A stretch of 30,330 nucleotides of DNA, taken from positions 1-30,330 of the forward strand of contig JAGLDB010000004.1 in NCBI GenBank assembly GCA_023145935.1, in the 5' to 3' direction. The notes under the pieces are model-generated. The model worked only from the letters and a program-made list of their open reading frames with translations. It had not been told where the DNA came from and ran no database searches. The position numbers were made by a program, and so were the translations under genes. Origin of the DNA: Candidatus Sabulitectum sp. (lineage in GTDB: Bacteria; Fermentibacterota; Fermentibacteria; Fermentibacterales; Fermentibacteraceae). Shown piece after piece: positions 15,323 to 23,822 of this stretch (position 1 is the first letter of the stretch; each line of letters opens with the position of its first letter).

Positions 15323-15325
15323 CCA
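15302..15325 (+). promoter_or_regulatory. Hairpin across the stop codon of the 485-residue protein gene
   Basis: TGGCTTTCCA (15302-15311) pairs with TGGAA (15315-15319) and AGCCA (15321-15325), with loop ATA and one bulged T. That is a ten-pair stem overlapping the stop codon, 34 bases before topA. There is no T-run after it (TCTCTCAAGG), so termination is unlikely. mRNA processing or partial attenuation before topA is possible. Confidence 0.3.
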
Positions 15326-15358
15326 TCTCTCAAGGATAAAAACTGGAGTTATTTACAA

Positions 15359-17557
15359 ATGTCAAGAGATTTCAAGAGGAAACTTGTAATTATAGAGTCC
15401 CCTGCAAAAGCCAAGAGTTTGAAAAACTATCTGGGCAAGGGTTGGGATGTTATTGCTTCCTACGGCCATGTAAGAGACCTGCCGTTGAATCGGATTGGTG
15501 TAAACAGCGAAACACTGGAACCTACATATACGGTTCTGCCCCAGAAACGTTCGGCAGTAGCAAAGCTCAGGAAGGTAGCCTCCAGCTATAAAGAGATCTA
15601 TCTCGCTGCGGATCCAGACCGCGAGGGTGAGGCCATCTGCTGGCATATCTACAAACTGCTCCAGGGAAAAGACATAACATTCAAAAGAATAAGATTCAAT
15701 TCCATAACCAGGGATGCTATAAGAGCAGCGTCTCAGGCAGCTTCAGATATAGATATGGATTTGGTTGACGCTCAGCAGGCCAGACGGGTAATGGATCGCC
15801 TTGTTGGTTACAAAATAAGCCCGTATCTCTGGAGAACGGTGGGCAAGGGGCTAAGTGCAGGCAGAGTTCAGACTGTTGCGCTTCGTCTTATAGTAGAGCG
15901 GGAGCGTGTAATTAACAGCTTTGTTCCCAGAGAATTCTGGCCGGTCACAGCAGAGTTCAGTCAGCTCGGCTCTATGTTTCAGGCGAAGTTGTTTAAATAT
16001 CTGGGCAAAAGAGCAGACGGCGATAAGTATTCTCCAGGAGACAAAGAGAAGGCAGATACTATTTTAGCCAATGCCAGGAACGCTGTCTGGGAAATCACCT
16101 CTGTGGAAGAAAAACTAAAGACAAAGAAACCTCTTCCGCCGTTCATTACAAGTTCTCTTCAGGTTGCGGCTTCCGGCAGATTTTCTATGCCTCCGTCTGT
16201 CACAATGCGAATTGCACAGGATCTTTATGAAGGATTCGAAATTGAAGGCGAGACCACAGGTCTTATCACCTATATGCGTACTGACTCGGTACGGATCGAA
16301 CCGGCTGCTATAGAAGATTGCCGAAGCTTCATCAGAGAAAATATGGGAACAGATCAGCTTGCGTCAAAACCAAGACGATACAGAGCCAGTGGAGGTGCGC
16401 AGGATGCTCACGAAGCCATTAGACCAACTGATGTTAAGCGTACTCCGGAATTGATGGCCGGGATCCTCGATTCCCGACATCTGAAACTTTATACCATGAT
16501 CTGGAACCGATATGTAGCCACCCAGATGGCAGACTCAATTATTGCGGAAACTGTTGTTCTGGTCTCCGGTTCAGATTCAGAAGTTCTTTTCAAGGCTGCA
16601 GGGCAGAAGATGGTTACTCCCGGGTTTTCTGCGGCAGATCCGGGACAGCTAAAAGTTGCCAGTGAGATTCCATCGCTTGCAAAAGGGGCTGTTGATCTTC
16701 GGAAAGTATCTGCAGAGCAAAAATATACTAAACCACTTTCTCGATACTCCGAGGCTGCACTTGTATCCGAGATGAAGAAGAAAGCGATCGGAAGACCCTC
16801 AACGTATGTCTCAATAATCGCTACGCTTAAAAAGCGCACATATGTAGTGCTCAAGGAAAAGAAACTTTTTCCCACCGAGGTTGGAATAGTAACTACAGAC
16901 CTTCTTGTGAAACTTTTCCCTCACTTGTTTGATGTGGGGTTCACAGCTGAACTGGAAGAGTTGCTTGATCTGGTTGCCTCTGGCAAAAAGAGCTACAAGG
17001 AGGCAGTATCTCAGCTGTACACTCCACTTGCTGCTTCTCTGGAGGAAGCCATGAGGCGTCTGCCGGAGATAAAAGCATCCATGATAAAGGAAACCACGGA
17101 GAAGTGTCCTTTGTGTGGCAGGATACTTTTAGAGAAGATGGGTAAATTCGGGAAGTTCTTGGCATGCAGTGGTTTTCCTTCTTGTAGATACACGCGACCA
17201 CTGGGTGAATCAGCAGAGGTCTCTAAAACTGATGTCAAGTGTTCAAAATGCAACAAGAATATGCTCCTGAGAGAGGGAAGATATGGCAGATATCTTGCAT
17301 GTTCCGACCCGAAATGCGGCAACACGCAGCCGGTACCGGTGGGTGTAAAGTGTCCAGTGGAAAATTGTACCGGAGAGCTGGTTGAGCGGAAATCCAGAAA
17401 AGGGAAATTGTTTTACTCGTGTGACAGATATCCAGATTGCAAATTCGCAATGTGGAATAAGCCTGTTGCAAGAGAATGTCCCAGGTGCGGTTTTCCCCTG
17501 CTTGAAGAGAGAAAGAAAGGAGTGTTCTGTCCCAGTTGCAAGAAGAAGATAGACTGA
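15359..17557 (+). CDS. topA: DNA topoisomerase I with four C-terminal zinc-ribbon modules
   Basis: TopA relaxes negative supercoils by breaking one DNA strand. 732 residues. The Toprim domain opens with KLVIIESPAKAKSLKNYLG (9-27) and contains AADPDREGEAI (83-93). GRVQTVALRLIVERE follows, and the active-site Tyr305 lies in GLITYMRTDSVR. GRPSTYVSIIATL marks the later core. The C-terminus has four Cys modules: three classical ones (CPLCGRI...CSGFPSC, CSKC...CSDPKC, CPVENC...CDRYPDC) and a last CPRC...CPSC ribbon. The ATG at 15359 has GGAG ten bases upstream. Its last codons overlap the xerC-like gene. topA beside a Xer recombinase gene is a common arrangement in bacteria. Confidence is very high. 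Confidence 0.97.
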   Translation: MSRDFKRKLVIIESPAKAKSLKNYLGKGWDVIASYGHVRDLPLNRIGVNSETLEPTYTVLPQKRSAVAKLRKVASSYKEIYLAADPDREGEAICWHIYKLLQGKDITFKRIRFNSITRDAIRAASQAASDIDMDLVDAQQARRVMDRLVGYKISPYLWRTVGKGLSAGRVQTVALRLIVERERVINSFVPREFWPVTAEFSQLGSMFQAKLFKYLGKRADGDKYSPGDKEKADTILANARNAVWEITSVEEKLKTKKPLPPFITSSLQVAASGRFSMPPSVTMRIAQDLYEGFEIEGETTGLITYMRTDSVRIEPAAIEDCRSFIRENMGTDQLASKPRRYRASGGAQDAHEAIRPTDVKRTPELMAGILDSRHLKLYTMIWNRYVATQMADSIIAETVVLVSGSDSEVLFKAAGQKMVTPGFSAADPGQLKVASEIPSLAKGAVDLRKVSAEQKYTKPLSRYSEAALVSEMKKKAIGRPSTYVSIIATLKKRTYVVLKEKKLFPTEVGIVTTDLLVKLFPHLFDVGFTAELEELLDLVASGKKSYKEAVSQLYTPLAASLEEAMRRLPEIKASMIKETTEKCPLCGRILLEKMGKFGKFLACSGFPSCRYTRPLGESAEVSKTDVKCSKCNKNMLLREGRYGRYLACSDPKCGNTQPVPVGVKCPVENCTGELVERKSRKGKLFYSCDRYPDCKFAMWNKPVARECPRCGFPLLEERKKGVFCPSCKKKID

Positions 17558-18426
17558 TCCTGGAATCCTTCAGAGACGAGCTGAATTACGGCAGAGGACT
17601 CTCTCCAGTGACTGTTAAGGCATATGTTTCCCAGCTTACTGCTTTTGTCCGTAGCGGTGGTTCGCTGTCAGAAGATTTTTCCGCTGTCTCTATGCGCAAG
17701 TTTTTGATGGAGCGCGCTTCTGCAGGTCTTTCTTCGCGAACAATTGCTCGAATGGTAAGTTGCTTCCGCACTTTCTCCAGCTGGCTTGTAGAGACTGGTC
17801 GCTCAGAAGACGATCATGCACAATCGCTGCAGTCTCCCAGGACAACACGGATGCTTCCAGGGTTTCTTGGAGTAAGTGAAGTTAAAAGTGTTTTAGGTGT
17901 TTATGATGTATCCACTTCCCTGGGGATTCGCAACAGGGCAGTGGTTGAACTGCTTTACGGTGCAGGGCTCAGGGCAGCTGAAGCCGCCTCCCTTCTTGTT
18001 GTAAATACAAATACAGTTGCAGATACAGTTAAAGTCATGGGTAAAGGCAGAAGGGAAAGAATTGTTCCCATTCCATCCGGAACCTCGAAATACCTTGAGA
18101 AGTGGCTGGAACACCGCAGAGAATTCTTGAAAGAAGACGATCCTGGCTCCCTGTTCATAAGCATCAGAGGTCGCAGGCTTGACCCGAGAGATATCAGGCG
18201 TATTGTTTCCATAGGAGTTGAAGGAGCGGCAAGGGCGGCAGGCGCCACTCCGCATACTTTCAGACACAGTTTTGCAACACATCTTCTTAATGGTGGAGCC
18301 GACATAAGAACCGTTCAGGAACTGCTTGGCCACGCGGGGATAGGAACAACACAGATATACACTCATCTTACAACCGAAAGATTGAAAGGTGTTTACATGC
18401 AGTCACATCCCAGGGGGAAAAAGTGA
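17536..18426 (+). CDS. XerC/XerD-type tyrosine recombinase
   Basis: Xer recombinases resolve chromosome dimers at dif. 296 residues, the normal Xer length. The N-terminal SAM-like core-binding domain (about 8-90) contains ELNYGRGLSPVTVKAYVSQL. The catalytic domain has Arg146 (GAGLRAAEA), Lys170 (VMGKGRRER), His240 and Arg243 (HTFRHSFATHLLNGG), His266 (LLGHAGIG) and nucleophile Tyr275 (TQIYTHL). All six catalytic residues are present. The RAAE in place of the more usual RxSE is a small variation. The start is probably TTG at 17536, overlapping topA by 22 bases, but no strong ribosome site is seen there. It ends in a GTGA overlap with the DUF2723 gene. The topA context and size favour a housekeeping Xer over a phage integrase. 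Whether it is C or D is undecided. Confidence 0.88.
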   Translation: MQEEDRLILESFRDELNYGRGLSPVTVKAYVSQLTAFVRSGGSLSEDFSAVSMRKFLMERASAGLSSRTIARMVSCFRTFSSWLVETGRSEDDHAQSLQSPRTTRMLPGFLGVSEVKSVLGVYDVSTSLGIRNRAVVELLYGAGLRAAEAASLLVVNTNTVADTVKVMGKGRRERIVPIPSGTSKYLEKWLEHRREFLKEDDPGSLFISIRGRRLDPRDIRRIVSIGVEGAARAAGATPHTFRHSFATHLLNGGADIRTVQELLGHAGIGTTQIYTHLTTERLKGVYMQSHPRGKK

Positions 18427-21362
18427 ATATTAAAGGTGCGTTCACCACTGATCGAGTTATTGCATTAGCTGCAGCCCTTGCCGCTTTTATTGTTTATGTC
18501 ATCACACTAGCGCCCTCTGTAAGTTTCTGGGATAGCGGGGAATACATTACATGTTCCTGGGTAGTCGGAATCCCACATCCTCCCGGTGTTCCATTTTTTG
18601 TTCTTCTCGGGCGGGTAAGCACTATTCTTTTTGGATTTATCCCTTCCATAGCTGCCAGGGTTAATCTGATGTGTGCTCTTGCTGGAACTGTTACCATCGG
18701 TCTTGTTGCCAGATTAATACAGCGGTGGAGTGTAAGGCTTAAATTCGAGCCATGGCTTTACAGACCTGTTTCTGTTGCTGGATCACTCATGGCAGCTTTC
18801 AGCTATACTGTATGGAGAAACAACAATGCCACGGAGACATATGCCATGGCTGGTCTTCTTTCTCTGCTGATTCTATGGGTTTTTGATCTGTGGATTGAAA
18901 AAAGGCTTAAAGGTGAGCCTGCTGGAAGGCAGCTTCTCCTTACCGGTTACCTGATGACACTTGCCATTGGTAATCACCTTAGTGCACTTATAGTAACATT
19001 CCCGATCATTGCAATGTACCTTTTGTATGCGTTCAGAAAAAAAGCTTTCGAGTGGAAGTCTCCTGGTTTTCTGGTTATGTTCTTTGGTCTGATGATTCTT
19101 GCCTTCAGTATACACCTTTACATGCCTCTCCGGGCAATTCAGAATCCGGAGATCAATGAGACGAATCCATCGGTATGGACTGAGTTCAAAGAGGCTATTG
19201 AAAGAAAGCAATATGGCCAGGTCTCGGTGTTGAGCAGGAAAGGTCCTTTCAAAGACCAGCTGGGGCTGTATGCTGAATATCTCTCCTGGCAGATAGGAAG
19301 ACCGGAGGCATGGACAGAAGCAATAGGTGTTCCCGGTGGCGTTGCATGGGCTTTCCTCTGGCTTGGTAATGCAGTGCTGGCACTTGCCGGGCTTGTAGTT
19401 ATCGGCATGAAGCGGAAGGATCTTCTTCTTGTGATCGGTCTCTCGTTTATTATGGCCAGCCTGGCTTTCATTATCTATCTGAATTTCAAGACAGGCCCTG
19501 AAGGCACCGCTCTGGGCGAAGTCAGGGAAAGAGACTATTTCTTCGGTGCTTCATTCATTTTCTTTGCAGTGCTTTCCATGATAGGGCTTGGTTCTCTGTT
19601 CAGCTCAGCGAAGAGCAGAGGCGCCAGGAACGCCGCCTGGCTCATGCTGATTCTACCGATGATCTCTCTGGGTATGAACTGGCATCACTGTGACAGATCC
19701 GGCGACTATGTGGCTCGCGACTACGGGATAAACCTGCTGGAATCCTGTCCCGAGAATGCCGTAATAATCACCAACGGCGACAATGATACGTTCCCACTCT
19801 GGTTCGCACAGGGTGTTTTGGGTGTAAGAAGAGATGTAATTATTTCCAACTTGAGTTTAATGAACACTGAATGGTATGTGAAGCAGCTGGTTATAAAAGA
19901 TCCTGATCTGCTGAGTTATTCAACAGATGTCATAGAGAATATGCAGCCGGTGTTCATATGGGGTCCGAACTTCTTTCATGTTTCATCGGAAGGATTGCCG
20001 GAAGCAGGCCAGATAGATAGGCAGATCCTGGATGCTACTTTCAACGGGGCATGGCCATGGGTGCTTATTAGTGGGGAGATGAGTATTCCTGTGCCTGCAA
20101 TGGGAAGAGGCAGTCAGGGATCTGTTCCAATGCAGGATCTTCTTCTTATTGACATGATAGGAAACAGAGATATTCACGGTAGAGAGATCATGATCGCTGG
20201 AACAGTATCAGGAGAAAACAGAAATTATGTGGAGGATTATCTGCAGATGCAGGGAATCGCTTTCAGGGTAATGGACAGACAGGTAACGCAAATGGTTGAT
20301 ACAGAGCTTGGATGGGCTCTTGCCGAGCAGTACCTGGCAACAGGGCTTCAAGACGAGAGTGTTTTCAAAGACGATCAGGCAATACAGATCGCCAGGAACT
20401 ATGTGAGCTCATACAATCGACTTGCATACCAGTTCATGGCTGAAGGCAATACACCAATGGTGCGGGTCTGCCTTGACCGCTCCGAAGCCCTGTTTTCTGC
20501 AATGCCTGAAGAATGGCTGACTATCATGCCTAGCTTTGTTCTGCTGAAAGCACGCTTTATCCACGGTGATCAGGGGGTTGATGCCGCTATACAGTACATA
20601 CTGGAAGAAATCTCATACATGAACGATATGGCGGCTGTCTACAGAAATCAGAGCATTGCACAGGCAGCAGAGCAACTCAGGGCCATTGCCGGTGAATTCG
20701 AACAGGAAGTTGCCTTCGGCGGTGTGATCGATTTCATGAGTGATGGTTCTCCTGCTCAGGAATGGATCCGAATCGAGAAGGATCTAACCTTTGGAAACTA
20801 TATTGCAGCAAGAAGTCACCTTGCCGACCTCAGGGAAGAATATGGCATGGAGTTCCAGACCACACTTGATTTAATGGACCAGACTTTGGATAGATTTACT
20901 ATCTACAGCCCGGTAAATGGTGGTCTAACCATGGCAGAAACAGCTTTGCTCCCTGTTTACAAACACACTGACCAGACCAGCGCATCTCTGGAATGGAACG
21001 AGATCCATGCACCAATTGTTATTTATGAAATGGTGGATCTTGCTTCCAGAGGCGGCGTAATGTCTTCAATCTCACTTGGAAGCATAATGGCTTCAGCTAT
21101 AGACTCAGAGCAGGAAGCGGCTCTTCTTAAAGACTTATGTGATTCTTTCCTGGCTGATCCTGCGAGAACAGAAGAGACAGCCCTCTGGTTTCTGATCTCA
21201 ACGGGAACATTCTCGCCTGAGGCAAGGGCAATAAGCCTTGCTGATGATGGATTTGCCGGACTGAGCTATGCAATTCTTGTAAATGAGCTTGGAATGCCAG
21301 GCGAGAAGGCACTGATTCTCAGTTATTCAGGTGAGCTACTGGCTGAAGAGTTGGAGGAATAA
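18423..21362 (+). CDS. DUF2723 GT-C-type membrane protein with large soluble C-terminal part
   Basis: A 979-residue protein. The first ~420 residues have about ten membrane helices and begin with the DUF2723 hallmark: a first helix, then SFWDSGEYITCSWVVGIPHPPGVP, shown here in parts (WDSGE at 36-40; GIPHPPGVPFF at 49-59). The acidic pair Asp37/Glu40 in the first loop is where GT-C enzymes hold their catalytic acid. After the helices comes the conserved HCDRSGDYVARDYG and TNGDNDTFPLWFAQGV block typical of this family, then ~450 residues of mostly helical soluble sequence. DUF2723 proteins are distantly related to protein O-mannosyltransferases (vertebrate relative TMEM260), so transfer of a sugar from a lipid carrier outside the membrane is likely but not proven. 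It starts with GTG in a GTGA overlap with xerC, after AGGGGG, and ends in a TAATG overlap with hslV. Confidence 0.87.
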   Translation: MNIKGAFTTDRVIALAAALAAFIVYVITLAPSVSFWDSGEYITCSWVVGIPHPPGVPFFVLLGRVSTILFGFIPSIAARVNLMCALAGTVTIGLVARLIQRWSVRLKFEPWLYRPVSVAGSLMAAFSYTVWRNNNATETYAMAGLLSLLILWVFDLWIEKRLKGEPAGRQLLLTGYLMTLAIGNHLSALIVTFPIIAMYLLYAFRKKAFEWKSPGFLVMFFGLMILAFSIHLYMPLRAIQNPEINETNPSVWTEFKEAIERKQYGQVSVLSRKGPFKDQLGLYAEYLSWQIGRPEAWTEAIGVPGGVAWAFLWLGNAVLALAGLVVIGMKRKDLLLVIGLSFIMASLAFIIYLNFKTGPEGTALGEVRERDYFFGASFIFFAVLSMIGLGSLFSSAKSRGARNAAWLMLILPMISLGMNWHHCDRSGDYVARDYGINLLESCPENAVIITNGDNDTFPLWFAQGVLGVRRDVIISNLSLMNTEWYVKQLVIKDPDLLSYSTDVIENMQPVFIWGPNFFHVSSEGLPEAGQIDRQILDATFNGAWPWVLISGEMSIPVPAMGRGSQGSVPMQDLLLIDMIGNRDIHGREIMIAGTVSGENRNYVEDYLQMQGIAFRVMDRQVTQMVDTELGWALAEQYLATGLQDESVFKDDQAIQIARNYVSSYNRLAYQFMAEGNTPMVRVCLDRSEALFSAMPEEWLTIMPSFVLLKARFIHGDQGVDAAIQYILEEISYMNDMAAVYRNQSIAQAAEQLRAIAGEFEQEVAFGGVIDFMSDGSPAQEWIRIEKDLTFGNYIAARSHLADLREEYGMEFQTTLDLMDQTLDRFTIYSPVNGGLTMAETALLPVYKHTDQTSASLEWNEIHAPIVIYEMVDLASRGGVMSSISLGSIMASAIDSEQEAALLKDLCDSFLADPARTEETALWFLISTGTFSPEARAISLADDGFAGLSYAILVNELGMPGEKALILSYSGELLAEELEE

Positions 21363-21910
21363 TGAAATTACGATCCACAACGGTGATAGGAATAGTTAAG
21401 AATGGTAAAGCGGCAATGGCCGCGGACGGACAAGTTACCCTTGGCGATACTATTATGAAGATGAGCGCCAAGAAGTTAAGAAAGCTCTGCGGCGGTACTG
21501 TGCTCGTTGGTTTTTCTGGAGCTGGCGCAGATGCTTTTGCTTTGATGGAAAGGCTTGAAGAGAAACTGGAGGCTTTCCGCGGGAATCTTCCAAGAGCTTG
21601 CGTTGAGCTTGCCAGGGAATGGAGAACAGACAAATACCTTCGTGAACTTAATGCAATGCTTGCCGCGGTGGACTCTCATCATGCACTGATCATTGGCGGT
21701 TCCGGCGAGGTGGTTGAATCACCTGACGGCATTGTTTCTGTGGGCTCTGGATCGCCTTATGCCATATCAGCAGCACGGGCTCTGATGAAACACACCAGAA
21801 TGGGACCACTCAAGTTGGCAAGAGAGTCTATTTCCATAGCAAGCGAAATATGTATCTACACAGGAGGAGAACTTCAGTCGGAGGAAATATGTCTGCCAGA
21901 AAAACGATGA
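21362..21910 (+). CDS. hslV: HslV (ClpQ) peptidase subunit
   Basis: HslV forms the double-hexamer proteolytic chamber of the HslUV ATP-dependent protease. 182 residues. The N-terminus MKLRSTTVIGI is cut before a Thr so that it becomes the nucleophile. Either Thr6 (homologous position) or Thr7 fits, and the preceding residue is Ser here. MAADGQVTLGDTIMK, the catalytic-lysine region SAKKLRKL, and GSGSPYAISAARALM are family marks. Start is ATG in a TAATG overlap with the DUF2723 gene, with GGAGGAATA just before it. The C-terminus overlaps hslU by 22 bases. A complete HslUV pair is present. Confidence 0.95.
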   Translation: MKLRSTTVIGIVKNGKAAMAADGQVTLGDTIMKMSAKKLRKLCGGTVLVGFSGAGADAFALMERLEEKLEAFRGNLPRACVELAREWRTDKYLRELNAMLAAVDSHHALIIGGSGEVVESPDGIVSVGSGSPYAISAARALMKHTRMGPLKLARESISIASEICIYTGGELQSEEICLPEKR

Positions 21911-23208
21911 CACCTGCTGAAACTGTAAAATGGCTTGACAGGCATGTTATTGGGCAGGATCAGGCGAAAAGAACTGTGGCAATTGCCATGCGCAACAGGT
22001 ACAGAAGGCAGCTGGTGGACGAGCCCATGCAGTCAGAGATATACCCCAGCAATCTGATCATGATGGGGCCTACAGGTGTGGGGAAAACTGAAATTGCCCG
22101 AAGAATGGCCAGCCTGGTAGGAGCTCCATTCATAAAGGTTGAAGCAACAAAGTACACTGAAACCGGTTATGTGGGCAGAGATGTAGAAGGAATTATCAGG
22201 GATCTTGTTCGTTCTGCTGTGAATCTTGCAACAGGCAAAGCTCGTGAGGGAAAAAGGGAAGAGGCGGAACAAAGGGTTGAAAAGAAGCTGCTTGATAATA
22301 TTTCCAAAAGCGGAATCGATTACGGTTCAAGTGAAGAATTGGCGGAACTGCTTCGCAGAGGAAAACTTGATTCAATTGAGATCGAACTTTCAGTTACAGA
22401 GAAAGCTATGGGTGTTGAGATATTCCCGATGATACCAGGTCAGGGTTTCGATAATCAGATGAATGATCAAATGAAGAAAATGCTGGATAAGGTTATCGGA
22501 AAACGAAGAAAGAAAATCAGACTTACTGTTTCAGAAGCCAGAAAAAAACTTTTTGATGAAGAGATATCCAGAATTCTAGACGGTGGGGATCATATCCAGG
22601 AAGGTCTTAAACTTGCCCAGGAAGAGGGAATTGTTTTCGTTGATGAAATAGACAAGATAATTGGCTCCGAAGGCAGCAGCGGCCCTGATGTTTCCCGAAT
22701 GGGGGTTCAGAGAGATCTTCTTCCGCTTGTTGAGGGAAGCACTGTTGCAACCAGATACGGCCCTGTGAAGACAGACCATATTTTGTTTATCGCAGCAGGA
22801 GCCTTTCACGGCAGCAGCCCCGCGGATCTTATTCCTGAACTCCAGGGAAGATTTCCCCTGAGGGTTTCCCTGGATCCACTTTCAGAAAAGGATCTTCTTA
22901 GAATACTTACAGAGCCGGAGAGCAATATTCTCGATCAGTACATCCGGCTTCTCTCGGCAGATGGGCTTGAACTGATAGTTGAAGAGCAGGCGAGAAAGAA
23001 AATTGCTGCCGTTGCCAGATATCTTAATGAGGAGAAGGAAGACATCGGAGCCAGAAGACTCAGATCAGTGCTATCTTTCCTTCTTGATGAATATTTGTTT
23101 GGTGCTCCGGATCTGATTCATGGAAGAGTCAGGCTCACTGGGAAAAAAGCAGAGGCGAGACTTTCTACCATGGTTGAAAGAAAGAACGAAGAAGGTTATA
23201 TTCTCTAG
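21889..23208 (+). CDS. hslU: HslU (ClpY) ATPase subunit
   Basis: HslU is the AAA+ unfoldase that feeds proteins to HslV. 439 residues from the chosen start. The opening MTPAETVKWLDRHVIGQDQA is typical. Walker A GPTGVGKT is at 60-67, pore loop GYVG at 93-96, Walker B IVFVDEIDKI, an I-domain between them, sensor region GRFPLRVSL, and GARRLRSVL as sensor 2. The last residues EEGYIL resemble the C-terminal tail that docks into HslV. The ATG at 21889 has GGAGG four bases upstream. An in-frame ATG at 21850 would add 13 residues with no family support. It overlaps hslV, and 35 bases separate it from mglA copy 2. A promoter-like sequence lies inside its 3' end. Confidence 0.96.
   Translation: MSARKTMTPAETVKWLDRHVIGQDQAKRTVAIAMRNRYRRQLVDEPMQSEIYPSNLIMMGPTGVGKTEIARRMASLVGAPFIKVEATKYTETGYVGRDVEGIIRDLVRSAVNLATGKAREGKREEAEQRVEKKLLDNISKSGIDYGSSEELAELLRRGKLDSIEIELSVTEKAMGVEIFPMIPGQGFDNQMNDQMKKMLDKVIGKRRKKIRLTVSEARKKLFDEEISRILDGGDHIQEGLKLAQEEGIVFVDEIDKIIGSEGSSGPDVSRMGVQRDLLPLVEGSTVATRYGPVKTDHILFIAAGAFHGSSPADLIPELQGRFPLRVSLDPLSEKDLLRILTEPESNILDQYIRLLSADGLELIVEEQARKKIAAVARYLNEEKEDIGARRLRSVLSFLLDEYLFGAPDLIHGRVRLTGKKAEARLSTMVERKNEEGYIL
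23174..23202 (+). promoter_or_regulatory. Sigma70-like promoter inside the 3' end of hslU, for the second mglA
   Basis: TTGAAA (23174-23179) and TATATT (23197-23202) are separated by exactly 17 bases, each five of six to consensus. Transcription would start near 23209, about 35 bases before the second MglA-like gene. It lies in coding sequence, so base composition could produce it by chance, but the spacing and position fit a separate transcript for mglA2 and its partner. Confidence 0.45.
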
Positions 23209-23243
23209 TATTCTGTTTATCGTTATTTTGAATAGGGGGAGGG

Positions 23244-23822
23244 ATGCACAGGTCAGGTAATGAGGTTGCATACAAGATAGTCTACTATGGTCCCGGGCTA
23301 TCAGGAAAGACAACCAATTTAAGAGGTATTCGCGATATCATAGCGCCAGAGAACAGAGGAAGGCTCGTGACTCTCTGCACCAGGTGTGAGAGAACCGTAT
23401 TCTTTGACTTTCTTCCGGTAAATTTTGCCCGGATCGGAGATGTAAGGATTAAACTTCATCTCTATTCTGTTCCAGGTCAGGCGTACTATGCCCTTAGTCG
23501 AAGAGTAATTCTTGATGGTATTGATGGTGTTGTATTCGTGGCGGATAGCCAGCAGGAAAGAGCAGAAGCCAATCTCAGCAATATTGATGATCTTGAGCAC
23601 AATCTGAAAAGCTATGGTCTTGATATGTCTGTGATTCCCATGGTTCTTCAGTTTAACAAAAGAGATCTTCCGGGAATAATGTCAACTGAAAAAATGAATT
23701 CGGATCTGAATAAATTCGGTTGGCCAACAATTGAGTCTGTTGCAATTGGTGGCAGTGGTCCGGCTGAGACACTGAAGATAATTGCTACGCAGATAGCCAA
23801 GCGCCATGTGCGCACAGGTTGA
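23244..23822 (+). CDS. MglA-like Ras-family GTPase, copy 2
   Basis: A second MglA-type GTPase, 192 residues. P-loop GPGLSGKTT (16-24), catalytic-type Arg50 in CERTVFFDFLP, switch II SVPGQ with Gln79, FVADSQQERAEANL, and NKRD for guanine specificity. All key residues are kept, so it is probably active. It differs from copy 1 in the loop before the Arg (LCTRCERT against LAAGNDRT) and in the C-terminal third, so the copies are old paralogues and not a recent duplication. Upstream is AGGGGGAGGG, very close to the ATG, and a promoter-like sequence in the end of hslU. Its last 17 bases overlap the start of a large membrane protein gene, a likely partner. No mglB is nearby. The process it controls is unknown. 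Confidence 0.92.
   Translation: MHRSGNEVAYKIVYYGPGLSGKTTNLRGIRDIIAPENRGRLVTLCTRCERTVFFDFLPVNFARIGDVRIKLHLYSVPGQAYYALSRRVILDGIDGVVFVADSQQERAEANLSNIDDLEHNLKSYGLDMSVIPMVLQFNKRDLPGIMSTEKMNSDLNKFGWPTIESVAIGGSGPAETLKIIATQIAKRHVRTG

Noticed and set aside
17536..18426. Tyrosine recombinase as a phage or island integrase
   Set aside because: Length, motifs and position after topA fit a housekeeping Xer protein; no excisionase, att repeat or foreign genes are near.
21850..21888. Longer HslU from the ATG at 21850
   Set aside because: GGAGG precedes the ATG at 21889, which gives the usual HslU N-terminus; the longer form reads only a shadow of hslV.
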